Shown: positions 14,760 through 16,183 of the stretch, in pieces
Numbering within the stretch: the first letter of the stretch is position 1
How the letters are laid out: each line of letters starts with the position of its first letter
Assembly: GCA_003529305.1 (NCBI GenBank)
Contig: DPWC01000130.1
Span: forward strand, 1 to 16,183
Origin: Actinomycetota bacterium
GTDB lineage: Bacteria; Actinomycetota; Actinomycetes; UBA12327
Length of the DNA stretch: 16,183 nucleotides
Direction of reading: 5' to 3'
Translations under genes and position numbers: made by a program
Notes under the pieces: model-generated
What the model was told of the DNA's origin: nothing
What the model saw: only the letters and a program-made list of their open reading frames with translations
Databases searched by the model: none

Positions 14760-16183
14760 TCAGGCGATGGCAGAGGTCGTCGTGGCCACGGCCGTGGAAG
14801 AACCAGCCACATTCGTTGCCTTGACCGTGACGCGGATGAAGTATCCGCGATCCGCGGTAGCCAGCGTGTAGGTGGACTTCGTGGCACCGGAGATGTTGGT
14901 GAACGATCCGGTTGCTGAAGTGCCTCGTGACCACTGGTAGGTGTACGAGATCGGTGCTGTACCGGTGGTTCCCGTTGTTGAGGCGGTAAGCGCAAAGCCC
15001 ACCGCTCGGGTGCCGGTAATCGTCACCACGGCCGTAGGAGGCGTGGCCGTCACGGCCGAGGTGGCAGCACTCGTGGCGGTTGATGATCCACCGGAGTTCG
15101 TCGCAGTCGCGCGCACTTTCAGGAATCGCAGATAGTCCGAGCTCGTCGGGGTGTAGTTGCGCGAGGTTGCGCCGGAGATGTTCGAGTAAGTACCGGTCGC
15201 CGTCGAAGCACGCTGCCACTGGAAGCTGTAAGTAATGGTTCCGGGGCCTGTCGTTCCTGAAGTATCCGCGCTCAACGCGACACCGACTGCCGCCGAACTT
15301 CCACCGGTGATCGTGACTGCCGCAACCGGCGGGGCTGCCGCACCGACCGCGGTGTTGCCGGTTGCCGTCAACGCCGCGTTGTAGGTGTCCGTGGTGGTCG
15401 AGTTGAACTTCGGGCCATACATGCCATTGGCAGAGCCGGTGTACTTGTAGGAGTTCACCGAGGAGAGGCCGCCACGGTCTACGGAGAAATTGCTCATCCA
15501 CGGGCCACCGGACGCGCCACCGGTCATCGTGCAAGACGGCATCGCCCAAGTGAGATTGCCATTGAGCGAATCCTGACCCAGTGCCTCCGAGCAGTAGGTC
15601 AGGTCAACGCCCGTGTAGGGCGCAGCCTGCGGATAACCAAAGGCGAACGACTGCACTCCGGCACCAGTGAAGCCACTGACTGCCAAGGGGAAGGCTCCGA
15701 CCGTCGCATCCAGTTGCGCCGTCCCGGATTTGCCGCCAGCACCAACCACCGCGAAGGACCAGTCGTACTGCGTCGCCTGGGTCGTGAAACCAGTTTGGCT
15801 CGTGAATCCCGAGTGCGTCACCAAGGCTGTGGCCGTCCAGCAACCGTAGGTGGTGTTGGCACAAGTGGTCGTGGGGTTGGAGTCGTAGTCCGGAATGAAA
15901 ATCCAGTTGGTGACAAAGGCCTGCGAGGCGTTGTCATAGGAGCAGTGCCCGGCCGTCAGAACCAAGGATCGAGTGGGATCAGCGTCTTGCACAACAGATC
16001 CGGAACACACATAAGTCAAAGAGCCGATGTTGTAGAAGACCTTGCCAGTAGCCGACAGGGCCAGCCCGCCGTCCAACCACGAACTGCCTGTTGATGCCGT
16101 CGAATATGCCGTGGGTGTGATCGTGCTTGCAGACGCCGTCGGTGCTTTGCCCTGAACCGGTCCCGCCACTTTCTTGCCAACGG
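14760..16183 (-). CDS. Secreted V8/trypsin-like serine protease with two Ig-like repeats, N-terminus outside the window
   Basis: The frame is open to the right edge, so the real start and the expected signal peptide are missing. A GTG at 16169 lies inside the open frame and is probably not the start. Counting from it, the catalytic triad is His75 (LTAGHC), Asp136 (YDWSF) and Ser220 (TGGASGGPW). Cysteine pairs near 55/76, 103/110 and 193/213 suggest disulfides and export. This chymotrypsin-fold domain (about 30-270) resembles bacterial V8-like glutamyl endopeptidases, but I cannot predict specificity. Two tandem Ig-like modules of about 95 residues follow (280-374 and 376-469), each with a YxxQW core and an SGAT segment. 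There is no sortase motif or C-terminal membrane helix, so the protein is probably released or held by the repeats. It ends 79 bases before the NlpC/P60 gene, in the same direction. Confidence 0.9.
   Translation of the reverse strand, partial: VGKKVAGPVQGKAPTASASTITPTAYSTASTGSSWLDGGLALSATGKVFYNIGSLTYVCSGSVVQDADPTRSLVLTAGHCSYDNASQAFVTNWIFIPDYDSNPTTTCANTTYGCWTATALVTHSGFTSQTGFTTQATQYDWSFAVVGAGGKSGTAQLDATVGAFPLAVSGFTGAGVQSFAFGYPQAAPYTGVDLTYCSEALGQDSLNGNLTWAMPSCTMTGGASGGPWMSNFSVDRGGLSSVNSYKYTGSANGMYGPKFNSTTTDTYNAALTATGNTAVGAAAPPVAAVTITGGSSAAVGVALSADTSGTTGPGTITYSFQWQRASTATGTYSNISGATSRNYTPTSSDYLRFLKVRATATNSGGSSTATSAATSAVTATPPTAVVTITGTRAVGFALTASTTGTTGTAPISYTYQWSRGTSATGSFTNISGATKSTYTLATADRGYFIRVTVKATNVAGSSTAVATTTSAIA
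14763..15332 (-). repeat. Tandem Ig-like domain repeat within the serine protease gene
   Basis: Two consecutive coding units, 15048-15332 and 14763-15044, give about 95-residue modules. They align along their length with about half of positions identical by eye. Shared landmarks include PP.A.VTITG, SGTTG/TGTTG, YQW or FQW, NISGAT, and KVRATATN versus RVTVKATN. This domain type is common in actinobacterial surface proteins and is thought to bind carbohydrate or other wall material, but no ligand can be inferred here. Confidence 0.8.

Overview
The window looks like a chromosomal segment of a high-GC actinobacterium (Actinomycetota). The GC content is about 60% by eye, GTG starts are used, and genes often overlap by an ATGA tetranucleotide. 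The order dacB - DUF2342 metallopeptidase - tilS - hpt - ftsH - folE - folP - folB - folK - DUF3180, with DUF2520 - panC further on, is the arrangement I remember from Mycobacterium and other actinobacteria. I cannot assign an order or genus. I see no mobile element, phage gene, tRNA, rRNA or CRISPR array. Coding is dense: the longest gene-free stretch is about 108 bases (2764-2871), so there is no gap above 300 bases to describe.

All genes but one lie on the minus strand, so transcription runs from right to left. At the right edge, 14760-16183 encodes a secreted V8/trypsin-like serine protease with two C-terminal Ig-like repeats; its N-terminus is outside the window. Next come an NlpC/P60 cell-wall endopeptidase with a coiled-coil N-terminal region (13445-14680) and a DacB/PBP4-type D-Ala-D-Ala carboxypeptidase (11981-13390), which make a small envelope block. 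A compact housekeeping run follows: DUF2342 zinc metallopeptidase, tilS (tRNA-Ile2 lysidine synthetase) and hpt (purine salvage). After an 84-base gap come ftsH (membrane AAA+ protease) and folE-folP-folB-folK, which cover GTP cyclohydrolase I, dihydropteroate synthase, dihydroneopterin aldolase and HPPK. A four-helix DUF3180 membrane protein and a 99-residue protein of unknown function close the run.

The left part holds the only plus-strand gene, a stand-alone divergent paralogue of complex I subunit NuoD (2872-4065). It converges with the 99-residue gene and diverges from a DUF2520 - panC - nadB operon (2763 to 1), whose genes overlap by ATGA and whose last gene runs off the left edge. This operon links pantothenate and NAD synthesis. 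DUF2520 proteins have a Rossmann dinucleotide-binding domain, and the position before panC makes a pantothenate-linked oxidoreductase role possible but unproven.

Most of the window is ordinary core metabolism. The points most worth a second look are: the orphan NuoD paralogue, which keeps the quinone-site histidine but has tryptophan where complex I has its quinone-site tyrosine; the uncharacterised small protein next to it; the DUF2520 gene heading the panC operon; the serine protease beside a RipA-like endopeptidase; and a 10-base element shared by the leaders of ftsH and the DUF2520 operon.
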